The position numbers and the translations under genes are program-made. A stretch of DNA of 64,000 nt from Tubiluchus corallicola (lineage: Eukaryota; Priapulida; Priapulimorpha; Priapulimorphida; Tubiluchidae): positions 124,001 through 188,000 of the forward strand of contig JAQGDQ010000222.1 of assembly GCA_030141605.1 (NCBI GenBank), written 5' to 3'. The notes below the pieces were generated by a model. The model was not told the origin of the DNA and did no database searches. It was given only the letters and a program-made list of their open reading frames with translations. Below, in pieces: positions 11,251-43,825 of this stretch (within the stretch, counting starts at the first letter, position 1; every line of letters begins with the position of its first letter).

Positions 11251-11451
11251 ATGCCAGAGCTGGCCAATATACGTAAGTTCAAAGTTTAATTTCTATTTGA
11301 TGCAACATTTCTACTTTGCAACACTACATTTACAATTTTGTTGTAATCTGTAATGTTTTTGTAATTCACACCTATTTTGATTTATTTTTTTCCCCAGAAT
11401 AAATAACTGTTAGCAAGCCAATGCGGAATTAGAAGTTTTTGTTTTGGGACA

Positions 11452-11984
11452 TTCCGTCAGCTACATATACAATTGGCTACCTTCACTTTTTATTCGTTTT
11501 CTAATTAAATTTCATTTTGTTTTATAATGGTAAATTTTATAAAATGCTCGTAATTCCTTCCAAAACTGGTAAATTTAACAGGCTCACATGCTTTATTCCA
11601 AATAACAAGCTGCAATTAGATAGACAGGTTGAGAGATGGATATTACTTTTATTATTATTATTGTTGTTGTTGTTATACGTTATTAGACATGTACAAATCA
11701 AATTCTTAAAGCTCTTCAACAAAATAAAACCGTTTAAAAATCGATTTTATTCTTTTTTTAAGAAATGAAGTTTTTCCAACGCGTGGCTTACCACAGCTGC
11801 TCAGCTGTCTACAGATACTGTAGTAATTTCGAAATTTAGCTATTACTAATTTTATTAAAATTGGAGGATAACAAACTTCTAAAACACAGAAAGAACACGT
11901 ACCTTGTCAAACACCGCACACAGTAGTAACTGATTTACTGCGCTGGATTGTCGCGTGACAGACAGTCCATTTGTTTCCCTGTTT
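11452..11984. other. Intergenic gap between the two retrotransposons
   Basis: AT-rich, with a short (TTA/TTG)n microsatellite at 11,644-11,670. The open frame at 11,517-11,768 runs through this microsatellite and looks spurious. Confidence 0.5.
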
Positions 11985-11995
11985 TAAGTAGTTCA
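11985..11995 (+). repeat. LINE target-site duplication, left copy
   Basis: taagtagttca, repeated exactly at 17,045-17,055 directly after the (TAA)n tail. The leading t is ambiguous with the tail. Confidence 0.85.
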
Positions 11996-12343
11996 TGATC
12001 GTGACCGTGACGAAGTAAAGTTGCTATCAAAGCTGGTCATATTTTGAAGTCAATTTTAACAACTTTATACCGATTATACCAACTAGTACGCGATTTCAAT
12101 TATGTGATAATTGATCTTATTAAAGTTATCAACGAAATAAACATTGTTATAAGATACTATATTGTGTGGATTTGGCGCGAAAACCAAACGCCTGGAATTA
12201 GTGGAGGACCTACACAAAAGGCCCTAATCGGGTCGTTAACAATCAATGGTAATTAAGGAAAATCAGTTCCTTGTGACAAAGACGTTCCCCTTGACAACCT
12301 CCGGCATTATAAGGTCCTTATTATATCCTGATTACGCTATACC

Positions 12344-13490
12344 TTGTTCAAAATGAGTACCTCTGGGGTACTAGCCAGGAAAAGCTGTACTATTTGCAGA
12401 CGCAGTAAGGAAATAACAAAAAGAGAAATATACTGCGAGGTGTGCGTTAGCTGTTTTAACAAGTTCTCAAATGGTAACGAATCTGAGACTGAAACTATTG
12501 GGACGCAGTCGGAGCCAAAACCCCAAGCGTCGAATGATGCTAACAAAGCAGGCTTCCTTGATCTACTAAAAACTGAAATAATTCATTTCATTCAGGAAGA
12601 GAACGATATCAACAAACTGACCGAAATATTAAACCGGCTAAAAAAAATATCAGGTGATCCTGTCATGGATAAACTAAATCAGATAGAACAATCAATAGAA
12701 AAGCTGTCGGGAACAGAACGCAGACCTGCCGGCCTTACTTCCTATAGCAATGCTGTGAAAAAAGGCATGCAAACGTCTGCTACTTCTCGAAATCGTCAGT
12801 TACCAAATACACAAAATCCCATTGTGCGATATGATCCAGCTAGAACAGTTATAATAGAAAATGTTAAAGATAAAAAACTTGTAGAGACCAGCGCATCAAT
12901 TAAAACAAATCTGTGTAAGTATTTTCCACGTGTGAGATTTGAAATAGCCTTCAGAACTGCTCGAGGAAACATACAAATTCAGTTAAAAGATTCTGAAACT
13001 GCAGATGAAATAATAAGCTCATGGAACCCAACTTATATGGGTACTTACACGAAAGTCAGAAAACCAAATAAGTACTCTATTGGAGTGACCAAAGACTGTG
13101 ACCCGGAATTGGCTGAAGACGAAATAAAGGCGGCAATTGAACAGAAGTTCCCAGTAATCGAAGTAGAGCGATTTAAACGAAGAACGAAGCCAATATGCCA
13201 ATAGTTAAGGTGAAATTTAGTTCAGACGTTGAATTACAACGTGCAATACAGGAGGGAATTCCTATAAAACATTTTCTGTGCGAAGTAGAACAATATATCC
13301 GAAAACAAACACCTTTACGCTGTTACGCAAGTGTCAGTCTTTTGGTCACGTTGCTAAGTTGGTAAATGCGGAAATCTGCGTAAAACATCTGAATGCAATA
13401 GCAAAGAGATAAAGTGCTACAATTGCAAAAGTGAGCATGAAGCCAATTCCAAGAACTGCTCTACATACTTAGATCAGCTAAAAAGACTTA
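12344..13490 (+). pseudogene. LINE ORF1 (nucleic-acid-binding protein), frameshifted
   Basis: ATG at 12,344, or more likely 12,353 (MSTSGVLARKSCTICRRSK). It begins with a CxxC...CxxC cysteine cluster (a small zinc-binding module), followed by a charged linker and an RRM-like stretch (TVIIENVKD ... FEIAFRTARGNIQIQL). The first frame ends at 13,204. A second frame continues from about 13,191 (MPIVKVKFSSDVELQ), and the zinc knuckles (KCQSFGHVAK; CYNCKSEHEANSKNC) need another shift near 13,325. So one ORF1 of about 380 residues was broken by at least two small indels. Confidence 0.82.
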
Positions 13491-13500
13491 ACCGTATCTA

Positions 13501-14290
13501 GTGGCTGCATCTTCTAGGTGTCTCAGTGTATGCCAAATTAATATCAATACTTTTTCTGTTCGTTCACAATATGCGTTAGACAAATATGTAAATTCCTACT
13601 ACTTTGATATTGTTACAGTACAGGAAGTGAAAGCTAAACAATACGATGATGTGACTCTAACTAATTATCAAAGTTATGTCAAAAATAAGGACCCAAATAC
13701 TAGTGGATGTGCAGTATTCGTAAAAAATGGATTGATTAGTTGTAGACTACACGAATTAGAAGATAATATCACAGATACAATTTGGGTTTTAGTTAAAGGC
13801 AAATGTTTAAAAATGATTGTAGCTTCTGCATATGTTCTGCCAAACAAAGTCGAGCCACATGCAATCAATGCTAGCTTCTTTCAAAAAGGCCTGCCTATTT
13901 TCTGATCAACAAAGCCTAGACGGTGTTATGCTAACTGGAGATCTGAATAGTAGAAGTTTTATGTGGGATGTAAAAACTAACTCACTTGGGCAACTTTTAA
14001 ATGACTTTGTTTGGTCTAGTACATATCCAGTACTGCCTGTTGCACCGTTGGTTGAAACATTTAAACCAGCCCACGGCAAAAGCATCATTGATATTGTATT
14101 GCTAACAAACAATCTTGCGTCATTACCGGTGACACAAAGCGTTGACGATGAGGTTGAATTGTTTAGTGGAGCTCCGAGATCATTACTAAGTTAGGTGCAT
14201 CTTTCCATAACTGTAGCACAACAGCAAAGCGTACTGTCTTCGATTTCAAAAGCAGTAACTGGCATAGCTGGTCAGGTTATTTAGGAAATA
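13501..14290 (+). pseudogene. LINE ORF2 N-terminus: apurinic-type endonuclease, frameshifted
   Basis: Begins CLSVCQININ, the usual first strand of the LINE endonuclease. Catalytic-type motifs seen: TVQEVKA (Glu), a central region with IWVLVKG ... IVASAYVLPN, and LTGDLNSRS (Asp-x-Asn). The frame shifts near 13,885 and a stop follows at 14,192-14,194. The expected SDH motif is not intact. This domain nicks target DNA to prime reverse transcription. Confidence 0.85.
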
Positions 14291-14292
14291 GT

Positions 14293-15897
14293 TTGCGCTC
14301 GAATTTTGCGCTCCTTAACGATGCTATAATGCGAGAGGACCCTATTGAGCTGTGGGAGTTGTTTCAGAAATTAAAAAACAGCAATGAAGCTGTACTACCA
14401 AAGAAAGTTATATGTAATCACTCAAAGCCGTTTTGGACTCAAAACTTAAGTTTTTTGTCAAACAATGTACGAAGGTTGAGAAAAATCTATCTAAAGCATT
14501 CTAATATTCACAATAGGAACCGGTATCTTGAAGAAAAGAATAAGTTTGATGAAGAACTTCGCACTGCTGCAGATAACTGGCTTTATAAAAAGTGTGTCAA
14601 CTTAAATGTTTGTAAAAGTAGTGCATTCTGGAGAGAATATAAGAAAATATTTACTGGTAGAGCAAATTCAGATATCGGCATGCTAAAATATGAAGGGAAT
14701 ATATTTAGCGAAAATAAAGATATTTGTGAGGTACTATACAAAAATTTTTTAAGTGGAGATCACGTAAACGGTGCAACTTTTGATTACGTTTGGCAGCAGC
14801 AAGTAGAGGGGGAAGTTTTTCGCTATGATTATAGAGGCATGGTGCCCCTTGCTGTAAACTGTAACTTTACAATGGATGAACTAAACATTGCAATAAAAGA
14901 AACAGTCACGCAGGGCAAAAGCACCGACTGTGATGGCTTTCATCCACTGATGGTTAAACACCTTGGCTTCTGGGCCAAGGCGGTTTTTCTATACTTATGC
15001 AATCTTTGTTTAAGTAAAAGCGATTGGGTTTGGCGTGAATCCAATGTAATATTCATTAAAAAGGAAGGCAAAACAAATTATACGGATCCTGGTAGCTTTC
15101 GACCCCTGACGCTCTCATCCTATTTTGGCAAATTTGCTGAACGTTTACTGTCAAATCGGTTGAGAACTTACATATCTGAAAATGATCTTATAGACGAAGT
15201 GCAGGAAGGTTTCATGGCAGGTCGCAATACTGGTCGCTATTTGATTCGCTTAATATCAAAGATTCAAAAGTATTTACTACAAAATGACGTCTGTCTGTCT
15301 ATCTGCTGTGATTTCCAGCGCGCTTTTGACAGCGTCTGGTTGGATGGTCTACTGTTCAAGCTATATGAGGCCGGCTTTAAAGGTAGAATTCTGGGCCTTA
15401 TTAAAACTTTTCTATATGAAAGGAATGTGTGCATCAAGGTCAATAACTATACTTCTCAGGAATACTGTTGTAAGATTGGTCTGCCACAGGGGTCAGTCAT
15501 CTCCCCGGTGCTATTTAATTTTTATGTGTCCGACATGTTTGACGAAATCATAGCAATATCAAATACTAATAATAAGTGCAATAATTTTAAATATGCAGAT
15601 GACGGAACAATACTTGTAGCTTGTTCTTCCGAAAATGAAACGCTTAGAACTAGTCAGCTGTGCTGTGATAAACTCTATAATTGGTGTTTTAAATGGCGGC
15701 AGATACTAAATTGCTCGCAAGGAAAACCTGAAGTAATTCCATTTGGCCTTCATGATTTAAATGATTGCTTAAAATTTGGAACTAATGATGTTAGTTACGT
15801 GCAAAGTAGTAAAGTTTTAGGAGTTACAATCGACAGTAATTTGTCATTTGAAAATCATGTAAGGTTAGAAGACAAGCTTGGAATAGGTGGATGTTAA
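14293..15897 (+). CDS. LINE ORF2: reverse transcriptase
   Basis: A 534-codon open stretch with the RT blocks in order: GSFRPLTLSSYFGKFAERLL, EVQEGFMAGRNT, CCDFQRAFDSVW (first catalytic Asp), GLPQGSVISPVLFNFYVSDM, and FKYADDGTIL (YADD). It runs on into the thumb before a frameshift near 15,880. The catalytic core is intact. It lies between the endonuclease and the C-terminal segment at 15,891. In a working element it would be part of one ORF2 polyprotein. Confidence 0.92.
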   Translation: MRSNFALLNDAIMREDPIELWELFQKLKNSNEAVLPKKVICNHSKPFWTQNLSFLSNNVRRLRKIYLKHSNIHNRNRYLEEKNKFDEELRTAADNWLYKKCVNLNVCKSSAFWREYKKIFTGRANSDIGMLKYEGNIFSENKDICEVLYKNFLSGDHVNGATFDYVWQQQVEGEVFRYDYRGMVPLAVNCNFTMDELNIAIKETVTQGKSTDCDGFHPLMVKHLGFWAKAVFLYLCNLCLSKSDWVWRESNVIFIKKEGKTNYTDPGSFRPLTLSSYFGKFAERLLSNRLRTYISENDLIDEVQEGFMAGRNTGRYLIRLISKIQKYLLQNDVCLSICCDFQRAFDSVWLDGLLFKLYEAGFKGRILGLIKTFLYERNVCIKVNNYTSQEYCCKIGLPQGSVISPVLFNFYVSDMFDEIIAISNTNNKCNNFKYADDGTILVACSSENETLRTSQLCCDKLYNWCFKWRQILNCSQGKPEVIPFGLHDLNDCLKFGTNDVSYVQSSKVLGVTIDSNLSFENHVRLEDKLGIGGC

Positions 15898-16785
15898 TTA
15901 AGCGTAAGAGCATGCTGTATAAAGGTTTCAGTCTCAATGTTATCATTGCTCTATTTAAGACTTTAGTTTTACCAATTATAATGTATGCTGCTCCTGCCTG
16001 GATGGTAAGAAAGCACTCTTTGTTTGACGATCTGTTGTATGACGTTATGAAAACTGCTACTGGTTGTCAGTTTCACCCCTCAAAAAACAAACTAGAGTTA
16101 ATTTGTGGGCTACCCCCACTTGATATTATTATGTTTAAGGGAATCACAGTAAAATTTATGCTAAAATCTCTAGCAATGTCGGATTCAGATTTAGTCAAAA
16201 GTCATATAATAGAGATTAGCCGTGATTCTACAATCGGTCATAGACATTTCATTCGAGAATTACTGGCTTCTAGTGGTCAATATTTAAAATTATGTAAAAA
16301 TTATAATTCACGTACTATTGATTACGGTAATATACCGCTGAATATCCTTGAGTACAAAAAACAGGATATTGAGCATTTTATATCACAACTATGGAAAAAT
16401 AGATGCCGTACTCGCTACCAATGCCAGCAGTTATCTATTCTTCCTGAAAATGTATTTTTAACTCCACTAGACCTTCCTTTTCACACAGGTAGCAGAAGGC
16501 TAGAAAAACTGTGTTGTAGCTTTTTACTAGGATAAGGTAACTTTAAAGATTTTCTTTTTAAAATTGGATACTTACATGAAAATGCCTGTATAAGTTCAGG
16601 GGAAGCACAAACAGTTGAACATTTGCTTTTTAATTGTACTTTGGTCGACGAAAATAAAAGATTGGCGCTCGCAAATAGCCTACAATTTCATAACATTAGT
16701 AAAATTTATACCCCTCGTGACAAAAACCTGCTAGTTGCTTTCTCTGAGTTAGTTTGTGATTCGTTTTTACAAACTTTAGTATAAA
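15891..16785 (+). pseudogene. LINE ORF2 C-terminal region with Cys/His motif
   Basis: Continues the thumb region (ALFKTLVLPIIMYAAPAW, common to LINE RTs) in a shifted frame to 16,535. After a stop it reads on through an EHLLFNC motif near 16,618, the end of a C...C...H...C-type zinc motif that closes ORF2 in many LINEs. An equivalent PEHLIYRC is present in the second LINE at 44,590. Confidence 0.8.
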
Positions 16786-17045
16786 ATATTGAACTTTTAT
16801 ATTATATCTGTCACTTTTATATTATACAGGTCGTTTTGTGTAAACTGGTACTATTTGATTTTAGTTGTTCTTTTATTGGTACATTGATTTATTGGTATTT
16901 AAAAGTCTTACGAATATAACAGCTATTTTATTTACAAAGTTTTTTTAACCATACCCTGCAAATAGAGGGTCACTGTGTGTATTTTATGTAAATATTTGTA
17001 TATACGTACAATTTTAAATTTTAAATAAAGCATAATAATAATAAT

Positions 17046-17055
17046 AAGTAGTTCA
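17046..17055 (+). repeat. LINE target-site duplication, right copy
   Basis: aagtagttca, identical to 11,986-11,995, follows the TAA tail directly. Confidence 0.85.
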
Positions 17056-19123
17056 AAGGTGTCACTGTTTTTTTGTAAACGAGTTGGTGCTCTACTAGAA
17101 ATAAATGTAAAAATAATCTTTAATCATTAAAGATTATGTGTTAATGCTTAACTAAGATGTCGTCTTTTAGACAAAAAGTTAACACTATTTGAAAAGTATG
17201 TATCCCGACTGCTGTAAAATTAACTAAGCTAATATGACAGTAACTTTAATTATTGCGAAGCCACAAGCTAATAATGTATTAAGGCGTTTAACCAAGAATA
17301 CGTTGGTATTAATTAATCAATACGTTGGCTACATTATTTGTAGTAAATTCGGGGTTGTAGTAAAGTGCGTAGAAATTGTGAAATTCAGAACAAAGCTAAC
17401 ATTTTATGCTAAAACGAACTAACAAAGAAACCCAATACGCTGATTTTTTTTTATCATCACTGTTATGTTAGGCATCCAGTTTTCTTAAATAAACATCCGC
17501 TACATTAACTGGAAAACGAAACTTGCAGGATAGATATCTGGTTAGGGGCCTTGGGTGATATGGTGAACAGTGACCTTGGTCAAAAGGTTAAGAGCTCTGG
17601 ATGTTGGTTAGTTTTTCGATTGCCATTCCACTTTTTCTTGAGCTTTGTGTGGTAAATTCAAATTTTTTCTTAGGTATTTAGATATTGTTGGGTAATAAAT
17701 CTACGATTTTTTTACCCAAGTAAACCACACTTGAACAGACATAATCAACTGATAAACGCAGTTATGCTCGGGGGTTTTAGATCTAAATGCATGAAGTTTT
17801 GTTTTTATTCAAAAGTGGAACAAAAATTGGACTGAAAAGTATATAGAAGGCGAACTTGTCACTAAGGTAATTACCAGCTATTGTCAAAATTGTAAATGAC
17901 AGCGTGTGATTTACACTCACCCAAGGGACATTTTGCAGCTCACTTAATTAGGTAAACTGTTTTGTTTGCAATTGTGGTGTCAGCGTGTGTGACTTATACT
18001 CACTCCGGAACACTTTTAAGGTTACTTTATTAGATCAATTGTTTTTCGTTTGCGATTTTGGTGTCACCGGTAAATGCACTATACTTACCTTGCAGCAACT
18101 TGAAAGTTGGTTCATTAGGGTAATGATGTCGTATTTACGCAGGTAAACATAATCGTCTGAAAAACAATTCTATTATATAGCAGTATTATATTAGCTGTAT
18201 CTAATGCCATTGAGCCATATTATATAGCAGCATAACCATAATTCAATATTGAACAAAATTAAATAAAACTATCATCTTGCAGAAACGAATTGGAAGAGGA
18301 AGTAACAGGCTTGCCTTGTATTAAACACAAACCTGTATAAAAAGTGCAAAACTTCATGCTTAGAATGCTTTATTTACGACGACTTCATATACAAGTATTT
18401 TACTTCAGTTTTTACGAACATTTCGTTCTGTAAGTGTTTGGACAAGGTGAACCAAAAGATAAGCCAAAAATAACAAGGAACAACTTTCTCTATGATAATG
18501 CATGTCTGTGATAACACGACGTGCTTTCTGTAATTGGACTAATAGCTGAGTGTAGAAACTCTGTATGTTTAGGTACGGTAAGGCTAGGTTGCAAAAATTA
18601 ACACTTAGGTACTGTATAATTAATATTATATATATAAACTTAATAAAATAGTAAAATTGTAGAATTGGCAATAAAAAACTTTTCGCATTATATTTGTTCA
18701 CATTCTGAATCATATCTATATTCCACATTCTACTTCATTCTTTATCTGTGGTGAACCATTTTTCCTAGTTAGAGCATTTCAGGGTTAAAATGATACTTAT
18801 TACCCCAACAATAAAAGAGAATATCATTATGATTGCATTTAAAATGCTTTTCCGAATACGCTGTTGTTTCGGAACGCGGGTATCTGTTAATTTTCTCCAG
18901 TTATAAAACGTTGCAGGAAGGATTCTCGGGAAGCCTGCGTCATGATTTGCCCAGTTCTCAGGCGCCAGCAACTGAAGCCCTTCAAATGTATATATCGTGA
19001 CAAAGTGACGTTTCGGATTGTTCTTTTATAATTATTGACGATTGACCAATGGCCTAAGACGATAAATTGCAAAAACTACCAAATGTTGTCGTAATAGAAA
19101 GGTGAATTATTGGTGAAAAGAAA
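17056..19123. other. Intergenic / upstream region of the glutamate receptor
   Basis: No recognisable coding exon on either strand. AT-rich. It presumably contains the receptor promoter and 5' UTR, but I cannot point to a start site. A weak SINE-like tail may lie near 17,560-17,660. Confidence 0.4.
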
Positions 19124-38733
<19,610 letters not shown>

Positions 38734-38808
38734 GCGATAAAGTTACTATATTGCAGGGTTCCATCTACACCTAGGCAACTTCTGATATAGAAATGCACTT
38801 TGAGTTTC

Positions 38809-38814
38809 AATAAA
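38809..38814 (+). terminator. Probable polyadenylation signal of the glutamate receptor
   Basis: AATAAA, 76 bp after the stop codon. Confidence 0.6.
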
Positions 38815-41800
38815 ACATTTATGACATCAACACGACGAAGAACTAAATGCTTTGTACATTATCGTGTTTATTTATTCATTTTAGCTGTATTGTAAATACT
38901 TTGTATCGAGTGATTCTATTGTTTTCGTGAAAAGGTTTCTGTTGCTCAGTTTTGAATTTGAGATTAAAGCAAAAATTCAATGGTGCAGAAAACATAATGA
39001 ATGAATTACTGAGTCTAATAGCTCAAATAAAGACTTTAGAACCAAATCTCCTAAAAAGACGCTTGGTAACCCTTATGCAATACTGCAAGCATCCGTCATT
39101 AATTTTTACATTTGGCATTTATACTACTCAAAACATATAGTTGCTTCCGCATACTCAAGAGATAGTTTAAGCTGTTTTAAGCTAATATATTTACAAGGTA
39201 TAGGCCCTACCCAGATCTATTTGGACAGTGGCGTTGATGCGTGACCAGCAACGTCACAAACGTGTTTAATGGTTGCCACTTGAGTTCACATTTAGCACAT
39301 CAATTGCCAGAGCCTTTTTATATGGCATCCTTGTATTTGCAAGTCACTTCCATACGTCTCAAAGACAAGGCGTGCTTCTGCTTAAAACATGTTAATCTTC
39401 GAGTTATAAAAGTAAGCTTATTGCGTTTTTTATGGATTTTCAAACTAAATTTCTTTAATTTCTTGTGAAACGTTTTACACAACCTTTCCTTCTTGACATA
39501 TGTGATTGTATATTTTGTGACTATCATAAAAGGAGATTTAATAAAAGTTTTAATAACATACAAGTATATGCTTACATTAGTTTATAGTGTACATAAAATT
39601 CTCTTGAGCATGGTTGTAAAACACCATTACGGACTTTACTATTACCTAAAAATTAAGAAAACGACAAACTTATATCGTGTTACGCACATATAAATCATTA
39701 CATTCATTTAATTTGCCTTAACGTTTGCGTTAGCTATAAGTTTCATTAATCGATGAGTATATTGATTTATAGTCCAAACCCAATATTCGCCATAATTATA
39801 TTTGTTGCCAATTTCTGCCGCATTATGCCTGCTTTTACTGGTGAATGAAAAAATTCATGATGGTCTGTTTGCGCACCAATCATGTAGACAAAGCGTTATA
39901 ACTTATGCTGCTTTCCGTTTCTCAATTTAAAACTTAGAAGTGCAAACATCGGCAATCTCAAAGAAACATTCACAGTTTATTCCACACACCAAAGGATATT
40001 CTTCTTGGTATAATTAATAATAGCCAAACAATACACAAAAAAACTGAATGCCTTTTTATTTTTCTTCAAAAAATTCAAATTTGTAATTTAATATTTATGG
40101 CGGTGTTCTTTTTTTAATGATGAAGTTGTGAATGAAAACAAAATTTAGGGATCTCCAAAAGACTCAAACGAGAAATATCATATAAACTTGTACAAAGAAA
40201 ACTCACCATTTGCATCAAATGTTTAACGTTTCAATCTGAATAATGATTTGTTAAAGAAACCACATACATAATGTTAAAATAAATCACAATGCACCAAATA
40301 GACGTAAACATTGCAAAGGTTTTTAAGTTATTATAGTTTACTTTAGCGAGTCAAAATACAAAAGTAACATAATTATATAATGTTAGACTTAACATTATGT
40401 ATAACATAACATTACACATAACACAATATCGAGAAACATCGTCTATGTTTACCCTGCTATTAGCATCACATCTCAGCAACATCCCAGCCCAGCATCATAA
40501 TACATTCTATCAAAGACGGTTGGTAAAAGGATGATTTCCTATGTCAATATTTTTCGTTGAAATGTTGGAATTTGGCGAAGCAAGATTCAAAATGAACATT
40601 TGTGATTTAGAATACGCTATTAGATTCACGTACAACAAATAAATCACAAAATGCTCGACAAATGAAATGTATTCTTACGATATATCACAGAATTGTATTT
40701 GACCTTTTCAATATTGGATATTTCAGTCCGAAATCGAAGAATTCTAAAAAAATGAAATGCAGATCTTATAGCAGAATTCTCGAAAACCATATTTCATATG
40801 TGAGCCAGTATATGATTCTGCCTTGCAGATTGTTCGCATGTAACTATTGCCTTGCATATCAAATCTTTGCTCGGTGGATCTATTGTCATGTGTCTGTAAA
40901 TGCTGGTGTGACAGAGAAAAAGTTCGGCAGTAAAATAAAACTAGTAAAGTAACAACGTAATGTAAAAGTAAATAAAATAAGTTTATTCAACAAGAAAGCT
41001 ATTTGCCCATCAGTGCCACTTTGTGCGTACAACAGTGTACATACTATTAAATTACACTTATTAGATGAACGCTCAGCTCACTTGCAAAACTGTAACGGTT
41101 ATTATGGATCCTATAAATATTTCAGTTGTGATTAAGGCTTATGCTAGATTTTGAAAAGTTTTGAAGGTACGAGGTATGTGTGCCATGTTTATTGTACTGC
41201 TGTATATGCTTAATAAAAGTGCTAAAATAAAACGTTTACAAAGTACGCGACTTGTATTTTAGCTTTAGAAATTATTATGCAGGTGCAATCAAAAGGGTAC
41301 TACATCACAATCGTGTAAAGGATAAATCAAATATTGTTGACAGGTTTTTGTCTTCCGCCATGCACAAGGGGAACGTAAGATCAGGCAGTAACTAACCTAA
41401 GAAAGGTACTTTGTCAAAGTAATCGCATTTTCTGGACGGTTTATCTTTATTAGGATCACGCTTTTCTTTGATGTAATTCCGATCGCTACGTTTTGCGCGA
41501 TTATTGAGAAGTGAGAATTGAACGTTTATGAGTAATATATTATGTTAATTTGCGGTACAAGTTGCACTTTATATACTGCAACAAAAATATTATGTACCTT
41601 GCTGCTTGTTTTATTATGTGTTAGTTAAAATTTATCAGATACATTGAGGAAATAAGTTGTTTTAAAAATACAATATACTGTAAAACGAAAAATGCTATAC
41701 CGAGTTTTGAGAATAAGTTAAAAGAAAAACTTGTGCAAGTTTCTTTCCCAAACGTAAGTAATGAAACTATATTTATGTTGCTTAGAGATGGCTGCTTTAC

Positions 41801-42690
41801 TTGATGCTCATCGTTGTATAATTGACATGAAACTCTTGAAAAAAATTGTTAGTGTTTCAATTGTGAATTGTTTCAAAAGTGAAACGCAGTCGATTTCTAC
41901 TGCTAATGCAATAAGTATTTGTTAGGTATTTCAAAAAGACGAAGAAAAATCTTGTGTCCTTTACTAGCCTTACAAACAAGAACCTTACAAACTGTTTTTG
42001 CTTGAGTTGTTTGTCACATTTGCGAAGTTCGCTCTAACTGCCAATATATATATAATAGGAAGCGCAGAAATAATGTATGAACGCCGACATTGAACTATAG
42101 GCGCAACTGTATAAATTAGCAAAGTTTATATAGCCAGACATTCCATAAAAATGACAATATTCCGAAACCATTTATATTCCATTTTTAATAGCTTTATTTG
42201 CGTAGAAACCCACGTTTTATTAGCAAGCTATAAGCCATTATTATAAAAATGCGGCCTCCGTACAGACAGATTTCTAAGCAGTTTACATATGAATTTGAAC
42301 AACACATAATAAAAGATGTTTGCACCTAAATTCTAAAAAAATTTATGACATGCAGATGATGTTTTGCATGGTCTTCGATACCTTGATAAAGGTCAGTATC
42401 ATTGTCGTCTCGTTTAAGTTTATTGCCATGCCGTTAATGCAGTATGAACTGCCTACTTTAGTCGAGCTAATGCTGAATTATGACCTCGCAATTCCAGCGG
42501 GTATTTGAATTGAAAAGATAAGAAATGAAAGACGTTAATTTGGTAATTAGAAAAATTAAGAAGTGTAGGAATTGAATTAGCGTCAGCATATCTGCAAGGT
42601 TAGCCAGCATTTTAGTAAACAAGGTTTGCTGTGATATCAGAAATTGAAAGGAGTTTACAATTCCCAACACAATTTATAAACACTAACCTT
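38815..42690. other. Intergenic region downstream of the glutamate receptor
   Basis: AT-rich, with no convincing exon on either strand. The longest open frame (40,662-40,952) has no recognisable domain and looks spurious. Tandem AACATTA/ACATAAC steps lie at 40,380-40,430. Confidence 0.45.
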
Positions 42691-42696
42691 AACCCC

Positions 42697-42704
42697 AGTC
42701 CTAA
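42697..42704 (+). repeat. Candidate target-site duplication, truncated LINE, left copy
   Basis: agtcctaa, also found at 45,123-45,130. LINE-like coding similarity starts directly after it. Confidence 0.6.
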
Positions 42705-43825
42705 TACAGAGAGCGAAGAACAATTTTATAGTGAGTTAAGTGCAGCAGTCGATAATTAGGTACGAGTTAATACTGAAAACTTAAATGTCAAGCAGTGCAA
42801 CTCTTTCTGGAAAACATATAGGAAAGTCTTTAATAATAGGCAACCAAGCACAGTAGATAGCATCATACACAATGGACAAAGTGTCACGCAAGACGAGATG
42901 AGATATGAAATCTTCTACCGTACCTTGTTCAGCGGTGATCATTTTGCCAATGAACAATTTAATGAGGAGCATAAAACACAAATCGAAAACAAACTGAAGC
43001 AAATGCAAAGATAGCAAATAGTAAATTCTTGGTTAAGCAGTCCTTTTACATTAATGGAGCTAGAGCAAGCAATCGCACAAACAATAGAAACCGGCAAGTC
43101 AGTGGATGCGGATAGTTTGCACCCCAAGATGATAAAGTATTTAGGATTAAACGCTGGACATACAATGCTAAAGATTGCTAAGCTGTGTCTGCAGCTGGTC
43201 GTAGCTGTGGAATAGTTCTAAAGTCATTTTAACGAGGAAGGAAAATAAGACATCATACAACAATCCTAGCAGCTACCGACCCATAACTATTTCGTCCTAC
43301 TTCGGAAAATTAGTGGAAAGACTTATTGAACATCGGTTAAGAAGATTCTTTGAGCGACTAAATTTCCAAGATATCGAACAGTAAGGCTTTATACCTAAGC
43401 GCAATACCACTCGATATTTGGTGAGTTGTTGTTCACCCTACTTTTGGACTTCATAAGGAATAGGAGAGTAAGAATGAAAATCGACTCTTACCTATCAAAT
43501 GAATACTACTGCTGTGTAGGACTGTCCCAGAGATCTGTGCTATCACCTCTTCTATTCATATTTTATGTAGCGGATGTGTACACAAATATACCATCCAACG
43601 TAGGAAAATTTAAGTATGCGGATGACAATACGTTGTACATAAGTGAGACTTCACAAGATGCTTGTTATGCCTTCACAAGAGGCAAAAATGTGCTGTGTTG
43701 CTTTACATGACTGGTGCAATAGATGGCATTTAAAGATAAACACTCAGCCTGACGAGACAGGAGCAATACTAATAGGAAACTGGTCACCCTGTCCGACGAA
43801 CTTTAATATCGGGGTAATGATTTAA
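42705..43825 (+). pseudogene. LINE reverse transcriptase, degenerate
   Basis: RT blocks before and after the catalytic site in several frames with stops (e.g. 43,013 and 43,381). After the RNTTRYLV block at about 43,420 the sequence jumps to LLLDFIRNRRVRM, so the segment with the first catalytic Asp (AFDSVW block) is deleted. The YADD block remains at about 43,611-43,640. It cannot encode an active enzyme. Confidence 0.85.

Larger units (their letters stand above)
11996..17045 (+). mobile_element. Full-length non-LTR retrotransposon (LINE) with APE endonuclease and RT
   Basis: About 5.05 kb between an exact 11-bp target-site duplication. Order: ~350-bp 5' UTR, ORF1 (cysteine cluster, RNA-binding region, zinc knuckles), ORF2 with apurinic-type endonuclease and reverse transcriptase (YADD), a C-terminal Cys/His motif, 3' UTR with AATAAA at 17,024 and a (TAA)n tail. 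No RNase H domain is evident. A TAA-repeat tail is known from I-like clades, but the clade is not determined here. Frameshifts in both ORFs make it inactive as sequenced. A related truncated copy lies at 42,705. Confidence 0.93.

Noticed and set aside
40662-40952. A 96-codon open frame
   Set aside because: No domain, splice context or compositional bias to support it in an AT-rich intergenic region.
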